This document shows, one piece after another, positions 42,093-50,742 of a DNA stretch of 64,000 bases. The position numbers and the translations under genes are program-made. The notes below the pieces were generated by a model that searched no databases, was not told where the DNA came from, and saw nothing but the letters and a program-made list of their open reading frames with translations. Source of the DNA: Kuafuiihalomonas sp039024635 (GTDB lineage Bacteria; Myxococcota; Kuafuiibacteriia; Kuafuiibacteriales; Kuafuiibacteriaceae); the NCBI GenBank assembly GCA_039024635.1, contig JBCCQA010000014.1, positions 62,001 through 126,000 of the forward strand. Direction: 5' to 3'. Position 1 is the stretch's first letter; each line of letters begins with the position of its first letter.

Positions 42093-42657
42093 GCCCGGGA
42101 ACACGACTCTTGCTGCCGCTGGGGAACAGTCGGCGCGATGGTCAGTCCGAGCTCGACACCATCCGCGCTCGAGTGGACGTTCCAAGCCCAAGGCCTCCAT
42201 CCTTCATGAGAGCAGACCACCCTTCGAACGGTTCGCGAGGGCGCACCGCCAGCGCCTCGGCGAGCCAAGCCGTCCCCTGGTCGATTGGCCTCCGTCGAGG
42301 GTGGTGCGCCTATCCCTCGAGCTGAGGAAGACACCATGTCGAGGCGCGGATCGCCTTGGGTCCCGAAGTACCTCGTGGAGCCTTCACACATGGTCAGTGC
42401 GTCGCCAACGCCAGCTCACCCTGGTTTGCCACCCCTACCGCGTTCGCCGGTAGCGGCCCCGCAAGCTGAGGCTCCCCCTGTCGAAGAACCCCACGAACGA
42501 CTCCCCTGCCTTCCCTGGTCCCAGAATGGACTCTGAGGCGTTCTCCATATCTTGCCAGAACAACCGAAGTTCGGCCGAAGGTCAGATGTGTGCCGAGCGG
42601 GTGGAAAAGTCGCGTGACCCCCTCGCCGTTCCGGGCAGTGGAGGCTAGTGTCGGGTC
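42093..42657 (+). other. 565-bp region without a confident gene
   Basis: This is the only long non-coding gap in the window. No tRNA, rRNA or known ncRNA is recognisable. Short frames on both strands have no protein-like composition except one possible small ORF at 42336-42536. An imperfect inverted repeat pairs about 42240-42250 (ggcgcacc) with about 42302-42310 (ggtgcgcc), so a structured RNA is possible but unproven. The last 13 bases hold a TAGTGT -10-like box for the next gene. Confidence 0.5.
42336..42536 (+). CDS. Possible small proline-rich protein
   Basis: A 66-codon frame that starts MSRRGSPWVPKYLVEPSHMV and ends LPCLPWSQNGL, rich in Pro and Ala. It is the only frame in this gap with a proper Shine-Dalgarno (GAGGAAG, 5 nt before the ATG). 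It has no recognised relatives and could be chance in high-GC DNA. Confidence 0.3.
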   Translation: MSRRGSPWVPKYLVEPSHMVSASPTPAHPGLPPLPRSPVAAPQAEAPPVEEPHERLPCLPWSQNGL

Positions 42658-42924
42658 ATGCCGATGATCGATACGCCGGAGGGGGCGAACCGACTGGCGC
42701 GCACCATCGCCAGCGACATCTCGCTCTACAATGAAGAGAAGATCATCAAGGCGATCCAGGAAGACAGTCTCTTCGACGCCCTCCGGCCCGAGATTCAGGA
42801 GGGGCTTCAGCTTTACGAGAGCCGGGTCGACCCCGAGCTCCGCAGCTCGACCAACTTCTTCAACCGGGCGCTGGTCGACGTCATTCTTCGAAGCAAGGGG
42901 TCCATCAAGTCGAAGATGTGGTGA
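42658..42924 (+). CDS. Small conserved hypothetical protein
   Basis: An 88-residue helical cytoplasmic protein: MPMIDTPEGANRLARTIASD, then SLYNEEKIIKAIQEDSLFDA, ending RSKGSIKSKMW. It looks like a small conserved deltaproteobacterial protein but I know no function for it. It is the first gene of a tight co-directional block: its TGA overlaps the start of the pseudouridine synthase gene. There is no Shine-Dalgarno; a TAGTGT box lies 6 nt before the ATG. Confidence 0.7.
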   Translation: MPMIDTPEGANRLARTIASDISLYNEEKIIKAIQEDSLFDALRPEIQEGLQLYESRVDPELRSSTNFFNRALVDVILRSKGSIKSKMW

Positions 42925-43880
42925 AGCAGGCTGTCCGACTCGAGGTCCCCGCCGCCCTGGACGGCGCTCGACTCGACCAGGCGCTCGCCACGCTGGATCC
43001 CGAGTGGTCCAGAGCCGCCATTCAGCGTCACATCGCCGGCGAGCACGTTCGACTCAACGGGGCCCTTCCGTCCCGGGGGGCCAAGACCTTGGTGCGGGAA
43101 GGGGATATCATTGTGCATTCGGCGCCCCCCGAAGCCCCCCTCGAACTCGAGCCCGAAGCCATGCCGCTCTCGATCCTCTACGAGGACGAAGATCTTCTGG
43201 CCATCGATAAGTCGGCGGGCCGAGTCGTCCATCCAGGTGTGGGGCGGACCCGGGGCACTCTGGTGGCGGGTGTTCTTCACCACCTCGGCGCCGAGTCCCC
43301 GGAGCTCCCAGGTCAATCGGATCGGCCGGGCGTGGTCCACCGACTCGACCGAGACACGACGGGCGTCATCGTGTTCGCCAAACACAGCCGCGCCCACGCC
43401 CGCTTGGCCGCCCAGTTCGCCGAACGTGAAGTCGAGAAGACCTATCTCGCCGTTCTCTTGGGCTCCATGCCGCCGACCCTGGCCATGGATACGCCCTTCG
43501 GTCGACATCCCGGGGATCGGAAGCGCTTCTCGTCCAAGGTCGACGAAGGCAAGCGGGCCGTGTCCCACTTCCGCAGGCACGAAGACTGGAGAGAAGCTTC
43601 GAACGCGTCCATCCGGATCGAGACCGGGCGCACCCACCAGATCCGGGTCCATGCCGCCGATGCGGGCTACCCGATTCTGGGCGATCCCACCTACGGCGGA
43701 CGAAGGCTGGAGCGCGCGGTGAAGCGAAGCTCGAAGCTCGCCTTCCCCCGCCCTGCCCTCCACGCCCGGCGGCTGAGGATCCATCATCCAAGTCGAGGCG
43801 AACCGCTGCTCCTCGAAGCGCCGGTGCCGTCGGACCTGCTCGAACTCAGCCAACGATGGGGGGGGACGTGGCCGAGCTGA
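42918..43880 (+). CDS. RluA/RluD family pseudouridine synthase
   Basis: A 320-residue pseudouridine synthase. An N-terminal S4-like RNA-binding domain (LDQALATLDPEWSRAAIQRH; GEHVRLNGAL) is followed by the catalytic domain with LAIDKSAGRVVHPGVG and HRLDRDTTGVIVFAK, whose first Asp is the catalytic residue; ALHARRLRIHHPSRGEPL closes the fold. RluD modifies helix 69 of 23S rRNA; the exact target here is unproven. It overlaps the small upstream gene and the downstream pgeF. Confidence 0.93.
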   Translation: MVKQAVRLEVPAALDGARLDQALATLDPEWSRAAIQRHIAGEHVRLNGALPSRGAKTLVREGDIIVHSAPPEAPLELEPEAMPLSILYEDEDLLAIDKSAGRVVHPGVGRTRGTLVAGVLHHLGAESPELPGQSDRPGVVHRLDRDTTGVIVFAKHSRAHARLAAQFAEREVEKTYLAVLLGSMPPTLAMDTPFGRHPGDRKRFSSKVDEGKRAVSHFRRHEDWREASNASIRIETGRTHQIRVHAADAGYPILGDPTYGGRRLERAVKRSSKLAFPRPALHARRLRIHHPSRGEPLLLEAPVPSDLLELSQRWGGTWPS

Positions 43881-44614
43881 TTCAAAGCTCCCTCCTGGCC
43901 GGCCTGTCGGGGCTTCGCCACGCTTTCTCCACCCGCACCGGCGGCGTGTCCGAAGGTGCCTTTGCTTCGCTGAACCTGGCCTTCAACGCCGACGCCGCGG
44001 AGGCGGTCCGGGAGAATCGTCGGCGCTTCTTGAAGACGCTAGACGTCCCAGCGCCCAAGGAGCTTCGCCAGGTGCACGGGGACCGACTGGTGGAGGCCGA
44101 GCATGTGAGGACCGACGAACCGGGAGACGGACTGGTGAGCGAGGGTCCTGAGACGCTGTCGGTCAAGACGGCGGATTGCGTGCCCCTTCTCGTGGCCCGG
44201 CTAGGAATGGACGGATGCGTGGACGGCATCGCAGCTCTCCACTGCGGCTGGAGGGGCACGGTGGCCGGCTTGGCCCGAAAGCTGGTCGCACGTCTTGGAC
44301 CAGCGTCGCGCCTGTTCTGCAGCATGGGGCCGTCGATCTCCCGAGAGGCCTTCGAGGTCGGACCCGAGGTCGTGGAAGCGGCCCGCCGGAGCCTGGACGG
44401 CGGCGCGCCGCCCGTCGTTCCCGGTCGAGGTGATCGCAGCTTTCTCGACCTGCCGGCCCTGGTGCGTATGCACCTGGAAGTCGAAGGCGTGCCGGCGACC
44501 CAGATCGAAGACCCGGCTCACTGCACCCACGGAGAGCCCGAACGCTTCTTCTCCTACCGAAGAGATGGCCCCTGTGGTCATCACTGGGCGGTGATCTCAT
44601 GGCCGGCGCCCTGA
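43856..44614 (+). CDS. pgeF: Peptidoglycan editing factor PgeF (YfiH/laccase-domain)
   Basis: A 252-residue protein of the YfiH family. Signatures: RHAFSTRTGGVSEGAFASLN, KTADCVPLLV, ALHCGWRGTVAGLARK and CTHGEPERFFSYRRDG; the Cys and two His build the metal site. In E. coli this amidase removes misincorporated L-Ser from peptidoglycan precursors. The gene often follows rluD, as here. It overlaps the RluD-type gene by 25 bp and the next gene by 16 bp. A GTG at 43868 is an alternative start. Confidence 0.92.
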   Translation: MGGDVAELIQSSLLAGLSGLRHAFSTRTGGVSEGAFASLNLAFNADAAEAVRENRRRFLKTLDVPAPKELRQVHGDRLVEAEHVRTDEPGDGLVSEGPETLSVKTADCVPLLVARLGMDGCVDGIAALHCGWRGTVAGLARKLVARLGPASRLFCSMGPSISREAFEVGPEVVEAARRSLDGGAPPVVPGRGDRSFLDLPALVRMHLEVEGVPATQIEDPAHCTHGEPERFFSYRRDGPCGHHWAVISWPAP

Positions 44615-47589
44615 CCCAGACCATCCTCACCCACGACCCGAACTTCGGGCGCTTGGGTCGAGAGATCGCTCGCTTCGCCAATCACACCCAACGATTCGTA
44701 CGCGCCAGCCAGACCTTCCGGGATGCGCTCCAAGACGCCTGCGAGTGGAGCAACGGTGTCGCGACCTTGGCCGAGACGCCGGTCGACGTACGGGCCGCCT
44801 TCGACGCCATCGACAACTTTGCCCGTAAGCGACGCAAGAATCGGGCCCATCTAGCTGGCGCTTTCTTCGCCCACCACTATCTGAGGCAGCAATCCGAGTC
44901 GTCCCGCCGCCTGCTTCGGGCAAGCTTTCAGGCCGACCCCTCTCAGCGCCTGCAGCTCTGCCGAGAGGTCTACATCGAGTCGGGCGCCATGCGTCGAGCC
45001 TGGGTCGGCGCGCTGCTCGAGAAGAGCCTCCGGGCACTGGCCCCCGACCTCTCGCCCACGCAATACGTGGCACTGAACGTCGGAGCCCTGACCGACCACG
45101 AAGACGTCGACCTCGCCGTGATGGTGGCCGACGCAGAAGCCCAGGAAGCCCTGGCCCGAGGATTCGCCGGGGTGGCGAAGACCTTCGTCCGCTTCGCCTC
45201 CAAGATTCAGATGTTCCTTACCGAAGGCTTTGCTCAACCGACGGCCGGGGGGCTGCTCTCGGAGTACGGCCAGCTCCTCGAGGACCCGGCTCGCAACGTG
45301 GTCTCGGCCACCCAGCTTCTGGGTGCCCAACTCCTGTGCGGCAACGAAGAGCTGTTCGACCAGCTGCGGCAAGAAGTCACGTCCAAGTACTTTGCCGGGA
45401 CCGGCAACCCATTGATCCACGAAGGCTACCTGCGGGCTCTCATGGCCGAGCTCAAGGCCCACCTTCGACACGAGACGGCGCCCGGCGTTCTGGCCCCGAA
45501 GCGAGAAGTCTACGTCCCGGCCAAGCTGGCCTGCACCGGCGCCCGCATCATCTCCAACGTCGACACACCCCTGGTCCCCCTCGCCCTGGAGCAGTTGGCG
45601 CAGCTCGACCCAGCCCTTTCGGAAACCTACGAAGAGCTCGCGGACGTCTTCGTCCAGGTCGAAGTGCTCCGAGCCCTGGTCTTCTTGTACGTCTTCGCTG
45701 GCGACGAGCTGGCTCTGTCCGACGAAGTCGGCCGGACCGCCATTCGGCGGGTAGCTCTCCTCTTCGGGCTCGGCGAATCAGCTCGTCGAACCCCCGAGGA
45801 TCGCCTGCTCGGCACCTACGTCGACCTTCGCAGCAGAGCCTCGACGGCGGTCAAACTCCTTTCTCGAGGCTTCGAGCGCCATCTGGAGAGAGTCAGCACC
45901 TTTCGCCGGGTCGTCGACGTGGAGCGGGGCGACGGAAAGGGTCCGCCGAGCATCGTGCGTCATCTCCTCGACGCCCTAGAGCGCCATCGGGGCAGCGTAT
46001 TTTGGGATGACGTCGTCGACCTCATCACGGGCTCCCCTGAACGGCGGACTCGTTTCTTGAGCGAAGTCGAAAGCCTGAACGAAGAGGCCAAGCGGGATGT
46101 AGCTCGACGCTACATCACCCTGATGGTGGACGATGCCGCACCCCTCATCGAGTTCCTGGTGTTCCTGGCGACCCGAGGCAGCGAAGAAAGCGAGACCCCT
46201 CAGGTGTTCTGGGACGCGCTGCTGGACAGCCTCAGCGCTCCGGGCGCGACCGACGCCTTCCTGGAGCGACTCGACGTGGAGTCCAAGACCGAAGCGCTCT
46301 TTCGTCTCGCGACAGCCTACCCGCCCCAGCGGGTGGCCAGCTTCGCCGACTTCATCGAACAGCAGGACCCCACGATGCGCTCGGCCCGAGCCGTGCGGAC
46401 ACTGCGCTCCGTGGTCTATCTGGTCCACCACCGCTCCAACGCCATCGGTCGGATCGCCAACCGGGTCTTGGCCCGCACGCCCGAGTTTCTTCGCCGGCTC
46501 GGCGACACCCGCCGGCTGAAGGCCTTGTCCAACGATATCTTGGAGTCGGCGGCCCTGGAGCCCGACCCGCGAAACCAAATCGAGATCCTGGGTGACAGCT
46601 TCGACGTCGCCGTTCTTCGAGCAAGCTTAGTGGGTATTCTGGAGGGCGCACCTTCGGCTCGCGACCATGAGTTCACGGGGGCTGTGGACCGCTACGTGCG
46701 AGAGCTATTCAAGGCCTGCTTTCGAGAGGTCCGACAGCGAAGCCCCATGTTCGAGTTCTATCGCCCGGGCTTCGGCGTCGCCCTCTTCGCCACCGGTGGC
46801 TACGGTCGAGGTGAGGCCTTCGGCGGAGACTTCGACTACATCGCGGTCGTCGACGCTGCAGACGGAGGCCTTCGTAAGTTCTTCGGCAAGGTCCTCCAGC
46901 GAATGAGCATGGAGATGACCCGCCGTGGCCTTCATCCCCATAATCGCCACACCGACTTGTTCAACAGCTGGGCCGTGAGCGTTCCCGAGCTCGTGGAGCA
47001 CATGAAGACTCGGGAGGCCGAGAGCTTCATCGACGAGGCGGAAGTCGTGGAGGCCCGGTTTTGCTTGGGCGATGCGGCGCTGGCCCAAGCCTTCACCGAG
47101 CAGGTCAAGGGACTGGTCCTTGGCCCTCACCGCCGCCTCTTCATCCGGGACGTCTTGGATGAAATCAGGAATCGCCGACCCTGGGTGCCCGAGGCCCTCA
47201 ACCTCAAAGAGGGGCGTGGCGGCCTGCGAGAGCTTCACCTGCTCTTCCTCGCCGTTCGGGCCTTCGCCCGAACCGACGGCCCCTTCATGGCCGCCTCCAT
47301 CGATCACGTCGAACCCCTTCTCCCCGGCCATCGGGAAGACCTGGAGTTCCTGGTCTCCGCGCACCACGAGCTCCGCCGTTTTCGCGAACTGTATCGGCTC
47401 TCTGTCGCCTTCGACGACGAACTCCAGGTCGAGCGACTGGAGGAGGTGGCGCGAGACCTGGCCCCCCTTCGTCGGGCTGGGGTTCGAGGCTCGATTCTCG
47501 CCCGCATCGAGCACCTGATGCGGGAGGTCTCCAGTGCGACCGAACGGGTATCGGCCGCCATCCTCCGCGCCCTCTCCAAGGAGACTTGA
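44599..47589 (+). CDS. Large tandem nucleotidyltransferase-domain protein (GlnD/GlnE-like)
   Basis: A 996-residue cytoplasmic protein with two nucleotidyltransferase-fold candidates. The first, about residues 155-200 (YVALNVGALTDHEDVDLAVM), keeps a DVD metal site. The second, about 725-760 (VALFATGGYGRGEAFGGDFD), closely matches the GlnD/DUF294 GGxGRxE...DxD site and is followed by NLKEGRGGLRELHLLFLAVR, the substrate loop shared by GlnD and GlnE. The HD phosphohydrolase and ACT domains of GlnD are absent. The region between (200-700) is helical and unrecognised. It probably attaches a nucleotide to a protein, but its target is unknown. Neighbours are PgeF and a UDPGP-type uridylyltransferase. 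Confidence 0.75.
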   Translation: MAGALTQTILTHDPNFGRLGREIARFANHTQRFVRASQTFRDALQDACEWSNGVATLAETPVDVRAAFDAIDNFARKRRKNRAHLAGAFFAHHYLRQQSESSRRLLRASFQADPSQRLQLCREVYIESGAMRRAWVGALLEKSLRALAPDLSPTQYVALNVGALTDHEDVDLAVMVADAEAQEALARGFAGVAKTFVRFASKIQMFLTEGFAQPTAGGLLSEYGQLLEDPARNVVSATQLLGAQLLCGNEELFDQLRQEVTSKYFAGTGNPLIHEGYLRALMAELKAHLRHETAPGVLAPKREVYVPAKLACTGARIISNVDTPLVPLALEQLAQLDPALSETYEELADVFVQVEVLRALVFLYVFAGDELALSDEVGRTAIRRVALLFGLGESARRTPEDRLLGTYVDLRSRASTAVKLLSRGFERHLERVSTFRRVVDVERGDGKGPPSIVRHLLDALERHRGSVFWDDVVDLITGSPERRTRFLSEVESLNEEAKRDVARRYITLMVDDAAPLIEFLVFLATRGSEESETPQVFWDALLDSLSAPGATDAFLERLDVESKTEALFRLATAYPPQRVASFADFIEQQDPTMRSARAVRTLRSVVYLVHHRSNAIGRIANRVLARTPEFLRRLGDTRRLKALSNDILESAALEPDPRNQIEILGDSFDVAVLRASLVGILEGAPSARDHEFTGAVDRYVRELFKACFREVRQRSPMFEFYRPGFGVALFATGGYGRGEAFGGDFDYIAVVDAADGGLRKFFGKVLQRMSMEMTRRGLHPHNRHTDLFNSWAVSVPELVEHMKTREAESFIDEAEVVEARFCLGDAALAQAFTEQVKGLVLGPHRRLFIRDVLDEIRNRRPWVPEALNLKEGRGGLRELHLLFLAVRAFARTDGPFMAASIDHVEPLLPGHREDLEFLVSAHHELRRFRELYRLSVAFDDELQVERLEEVARDLAPLRRAGVRGSILARIEHLMREVSSATERVSAAILRALSKET

Positions 47590-47621
47590 CGCCCCTACTG
47601 GCTCCGGGCACGGCTCTCAGC

Positions 47622-48764
47622 ATGGGCCTCTCCGACGACCCTCGTCTCGACCGTGCTTTCCTCGAGGCCCACGGCTTCGACGCCGAGCGGTTCGACGAGG
47701 AGGTCGCCCAACTCAAGGCCGGCCAGCTCACGGCCGAGGGCAGCATCATCCGCGCGCCGATGGCGCCTGCCCCAACCCGAGACCTGGACCGCAGCGCGGA
47801 AGCGCGTCGCCTCGGCGAAGCGGCTCTGGAGCGAGGCGAAGTCGCGGTGGTCGTTCTGAACGGGGGGATGGCGACCCGCTTCGGCGGGGTGGTCAAGGGC
47901 GTGGTCGAGGTGGCGGAGGACAAGAGCTTCATCGGACTCAAGGCCGAAGACCTGCGCCGCGCCGGGGAGCGTTTCGGACCCAAACCGGTTTTTGTCCTCA
48001 TGAACAGCTTTGCGACCGCGGGCGCGACGGCGGTTCATCTGGCCCAGAACAACTACTTCGGTCTGGACCCGGAGCGAGTCCTTTCCTTCGAGCAAACGAT
48101 CAGCGCCCGGCTCACCCCGAACGCCGAACTCTTCATCGGCCGGGACGGCAAGCCTTCGTTCCACGCCCCTGGCCACGGCGATTTCTTCCCCTGCATCCGG
48201 AATTCGGGGGTTCTCGACCGCCTTCGTTCCATGGGCGTGAAGCACGTTCTCTTCTCCAACGTGGACAACCTGGGGGCGACGCTGGACCCCCAGGTCATCG
48301 GCCATCACCGCGGCGCCGAGGCGCAGATGACGGTCGAGGTGACCGAAAAGCGGAGGGTAGCCGGGCAATGGGATAAAGGCGGTGCGCCCGCGCTGGTAGA
48401 CGGACGCCCCATCATCGTGGAGGGCTTCCGCTTTCCAGCCGAGTTCGAGCAGTCCGAACTGCCGGACTTCTCGACCAATACCTTCCACTTCGAGCTCAAA
48501 GCCCTGGACCGGTCCTTCCGTCTCCCTCGCCACGTCGTGATCAAGGAAGTCGACGGCCAGGGCGCCATTCAGCTCGAGTCCATCGCCTGCGAGGCCAGCC
48601 ACCTCCTGGAACCGGACGGCAGCCCGAGCTTCCGTCTCGAGCTTTGCCGGGTCTCCCGCGACGACGCTGAGGGACGCTTCTTCCCGGTGAAGCGCCCTGA
48701 CGACCTCGAACGGCTGAAGAGCACCTTGATGGAGCGACTTCGTGGCGAGTGGACCCGACGCTGA
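47622..48764 (+). CDS. UDPGP-family nucleotidyltransferase (UTP-sugar-1-phosphate uridylyltransferase)
   Basis: A 380-residue protein of the eukaryotic-like UDPGP type. The nucleotide loop VVVLNGGMATRFGG is close to the canonical LxGGxGTRxG with Ala for Gly. Other blocks are FVLMNSFATAGATAVHL, FPCIRNSGVLDRLRSMG, LFSNVDNLGATLDP and DFSTNTFHFELKAL. It should couple UTP to a sugar 1-phosphate (glucose or N-acetylhexosamine). ATG 47622 is preferred; a TTG at 47586 overlapping the preceding stop would add 12 residues. Pgm, which makes glucose 1-phosphate, lies about 2 kb away on the other strand. Confidence 0.85.
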   Translation: MGLSDDPRLDRAFLEAHGFDAERFDEEVAQLKAGQLTAEGSIIRAPMAPAPTRDLDRSAEARRLGEAALERGEVAVVVLNGGMATRFGGVVKGVVEVAEDKSFIGLKAEDLRRAGERFGPKPVFVLMNSFATAGATAVHLAQNNYFGLDPERVLSFEQTISARLTPNAELFIGRDGKPSFHAPGHGDFFPCIRNSGVLDRLRSMGVKHVLFSNVDNLGATLDPQVIGHHRGAEAQMTVEVTEKRRVAGQWDKGGAPALVDGRPIIVEGFRFPAEFEQSELPDFSTNTFHFELKALDRSFRLPRHVVIKEVDGQGAIQLESIACEASHLLEPDGSPSFRLELCRVSRDDAEGRFFPVKRPDDLERLKSTLMERLRGEWTRR

Positions 48765-48774
48765 GAGCCCCCTT

Positions 48775-49617
48775 TCAGCGGACCCGCCAGCTCGTGATCC
48801 GGGGACGAGGCGTGGCCTCGTCCGCCGTCACCAAGACTTCTTCGCCGCCCCCCTTCAGGGGTCCAGGCTCCAGTCCTTGGTGCATCTCCCACTCGTGGAC
48901 CTCACCCCGAGGTCGATACTTTTCTCGCCAGGATTCCCGGAGTCCCTCGCATAGGACACCGCCCAGCCCGGAGAGCTCGGGACCCAAAGCCGACAGCTCA
49001 CAGTCCAGGCCCTCCTCGAAGAGGGTTGCGAGGTCCGGAGCACCGACGCAGCGAGCGAGCCCTTCCAACAGGGCCCGACTGGCGGCCTCACTGCGAAAGC
49101 GAAGACGGCGTACGAGCCGAAGCTGGCCCTCTTCCTGCCACCAGCCCCCTTCGCTGGTTCGCAGCTCTTTCAGGGGGACTTCCAAACCTTCGCCACCACA
49201 AGCCTCGGGAAGGCTCAGGGCCTGCCACTGTTCCGAGAGCTGGCCGTCGGGCGAAAGCGTCAGACGGGTATGGAGCTCCACGTCCTCGACACGGGCCGGC
49301 AGCGCTTCGGCTTCGACGAAGAAGTCGGTCAGCGCCGGCGACATCTGGCCTTGAAGCCAAGCCTCCAAGATGGGCTCGGCCACCGGCCTCAACCAGCTCA
49401 ACTCCTGGGGCCAGTGGCGGCGGAAGGGGTGGGCCTCGGGGGCCGCGTCGGGGAGCTCGATGGCTAGCGAAAGGTCGAGGCCGTAGGCCAGCGGCCAATC
49501 CCCCAACCAGGGCGGGGGCGCAGGGGCCAAGGGTGGAGAGGTCGGGCTGGGCTCTGGGTCTTCGGCTCCGCAGGCCCCAAAGACCCCGAGCAGGAGGAGG
49601 GAGGCGATGGCTCTCAT
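48775..49617 (-). CDS. Hypothetical lipoprotein
   Basis: A 280-residue lipoprotein from ATG 49617: signal MRAIASLLLLGVFGACGAED with lipobox FGAC, then a Pro-rich spacer (PSPTSPPLAPAPPPWLGDWP). The mature domain is alpha-beta with several Cys (SLPEACGGEGLEVPL; LARCVGAPDL; FEEGLDCELSAL). I do not recognise it. It is convergent with the UDPGP gene (10-bp gap) and 40 bp after the acyltransferase gene. Confidence 0.65.
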   Translation of the reverse strand: MRAIASLLLLGVFGACGAEDPEPSPTSPPLAPAPPPWLGDWPLAYGLDLSLAIELPDAAPEAHPFRRHWPQELSWLRPVAEPILEAWLQGQMSPALTDFFVEAEALPARVEDVELHTRLTLSPDGQLSEQWQALSLPEACGGEGLEVPLKELRTSEGGWWQEEGQLRLVRRLRFRSEAASRALLEGLARCVGAPDLATLFEEGLDCELSALGPELSGLGGVLCEGLRESWREKYRPRGEVHEWEMHQGLEPGPLKGGGEEVLVTADEATPRPRITSWRVR

Positions 49618-49657
49618 GGCCTGCAGAATGCGCCCCTTTGACGACCTCGCCCATCGG

Positions 49658-50737
49658 TCAGTCGGCGGATGCCATCGCCCATGCTCGAGACATGCGCCCG
49701 AGCTCGAGACGGAAGGCACGGTCGAGGCGGCGCTCGTCCTCGAGATGGCGCAGCATCCATCGCCCGAGCGGCGTCAAGGTGGCGAGCAAGGCCCGCCAGG
49801 TCGGGCCGGTGCCGAGGACCAGGTTGACCATGGGAAGCTTGACGGCGCCGAGATGGCGCTTGGTTCGGTAGCTGGTCGGCTCGAGACTCAACGCGCGAGC
49901 CCTCGGCAAAGAGAGGGCGTCACGAACCGCAGCGTAAAGGAGAGCGAAGTACACACGGTCTCTGTGGTGGTAGGCCGGGGCCACGCCGATTCGACCCGTG
50001 TGGACCATGGCCCCGTCTTCGAAGTTCAGGACAAAGCCGATGAGTTCCTCCTCTCTGGAGAAGGCGCCAAACAGGCGGACCGCTTCTCCCTGGGTCGTGA
50101 TCTCTTTGAAGTAGTCCAGGCTGTACGGCACCCAGTGAACCTTGGCTCGATCGAAGAAGGTTCGATACGCGTGGTAGAGGGTCTCGGCGTGAGGAGCGGC
50201 GTCACTAATCCGCGTGATGTGATGACCTGCGCTCCCGAAGCGTCGCTCGTTTCGCCGGATCCCTGAGCGATCACCTTGAGGAAGGGTCGCGAGATGCGCT
50301 TCGAAGTCGGACGGAGCGAGGTCGATCCGCGTGTCGGGGAAGCTGGCCAAGGCCACGAAGCCTGCGTCCAGCCAGGCGTCGAGCAGCGGATCGTCGGGGG
50401 CCACGTTGGGCAGAACGCAAAGCTCCAACCCCAGGGCGCGAGCCGCACTCAGGGCCAGATGTCGAATCTCTTGAGGATCGACGCCCCCGAGATAGGCGCT
50501 CTGATCGTAGCGTTCGAAAGGCGTCCCGAGAAAGAGGGCGGGCGGCGCAGCCAGACTTCGGCGAAGCTGAAGGATGTTCTCGGCCAGGCGCCGGGTCCAG
50601 CTCTTGGGCTCCAAAGCCTCCATCACCGCAACGGGGGCCACGAAGGAGGGCATGGGCAGACGCTCTCGTGAGAGGGCGAGCTCGGGGTGGGTGCGCGCTA
50701 TCCAGTCGACGTGCGCGTCCTCGTCGAGGAGGCCCAC
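49658..50737 (-). CDS. FemAB/GNAT-like acyltransferase
   Basis: A 359-residue protein with a GNAT-fold region in the C-terminal half: LPQGDRSGIRRNERRF, LYHAYRTFFDRAKVHWVPYS, AFSREEELIGFVLNFEDG and AYHHRDRVYFALLYAAVRDA. This arrangement matches BioF2/FemAB-like acyltransferases, which transfer aminoacyl or acyl groups in envelope or lipid synthesis. Substrate is unknown. The GTG start is 5 bp after the pgm stop, so it belongs to the parA-pgm transcription unit. Confidence 0.75.
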   Translation of the reverse strand: MGLLDEDAHVDWIARTHPELALSRERLPMPSFVAPVAVMEALEPKSWTRRLAENILQLRRSLAAPPALFLGTPFERYDQSAYLGGVDPQEIRHLALSAARALGLELCVLPNVAPDDPLLDAWLDAGFVALASFPDTRIDLAPSDFEAHLATLPQGDRSGIRRNERRFGSAGHHITRISDAAPHAETLYHAYRTFFDRAKVHWVPYSLDYFKEITTQGEAVRLFGAFSREEELIGFVLNFEDGAMVHTGRIGVAPAYHHRDRVYFALLYAAVRDALSLPRARALSLEPTSYRTKRHLGAVKLPMVNLVLGTGPTWRALLATLTPLGRWMLRHLEDERRLDRAFRLELGRMSRAWAMASAD

Positions 50738-50742
50738 TCGGC

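Noticed and set aside
42089..42391. A 100-codon minus-strand ORF in the intergenic gap
   Set aside because: No Shine-Dalgarno, no protein-like pattern and overlap with the HNH gene end.
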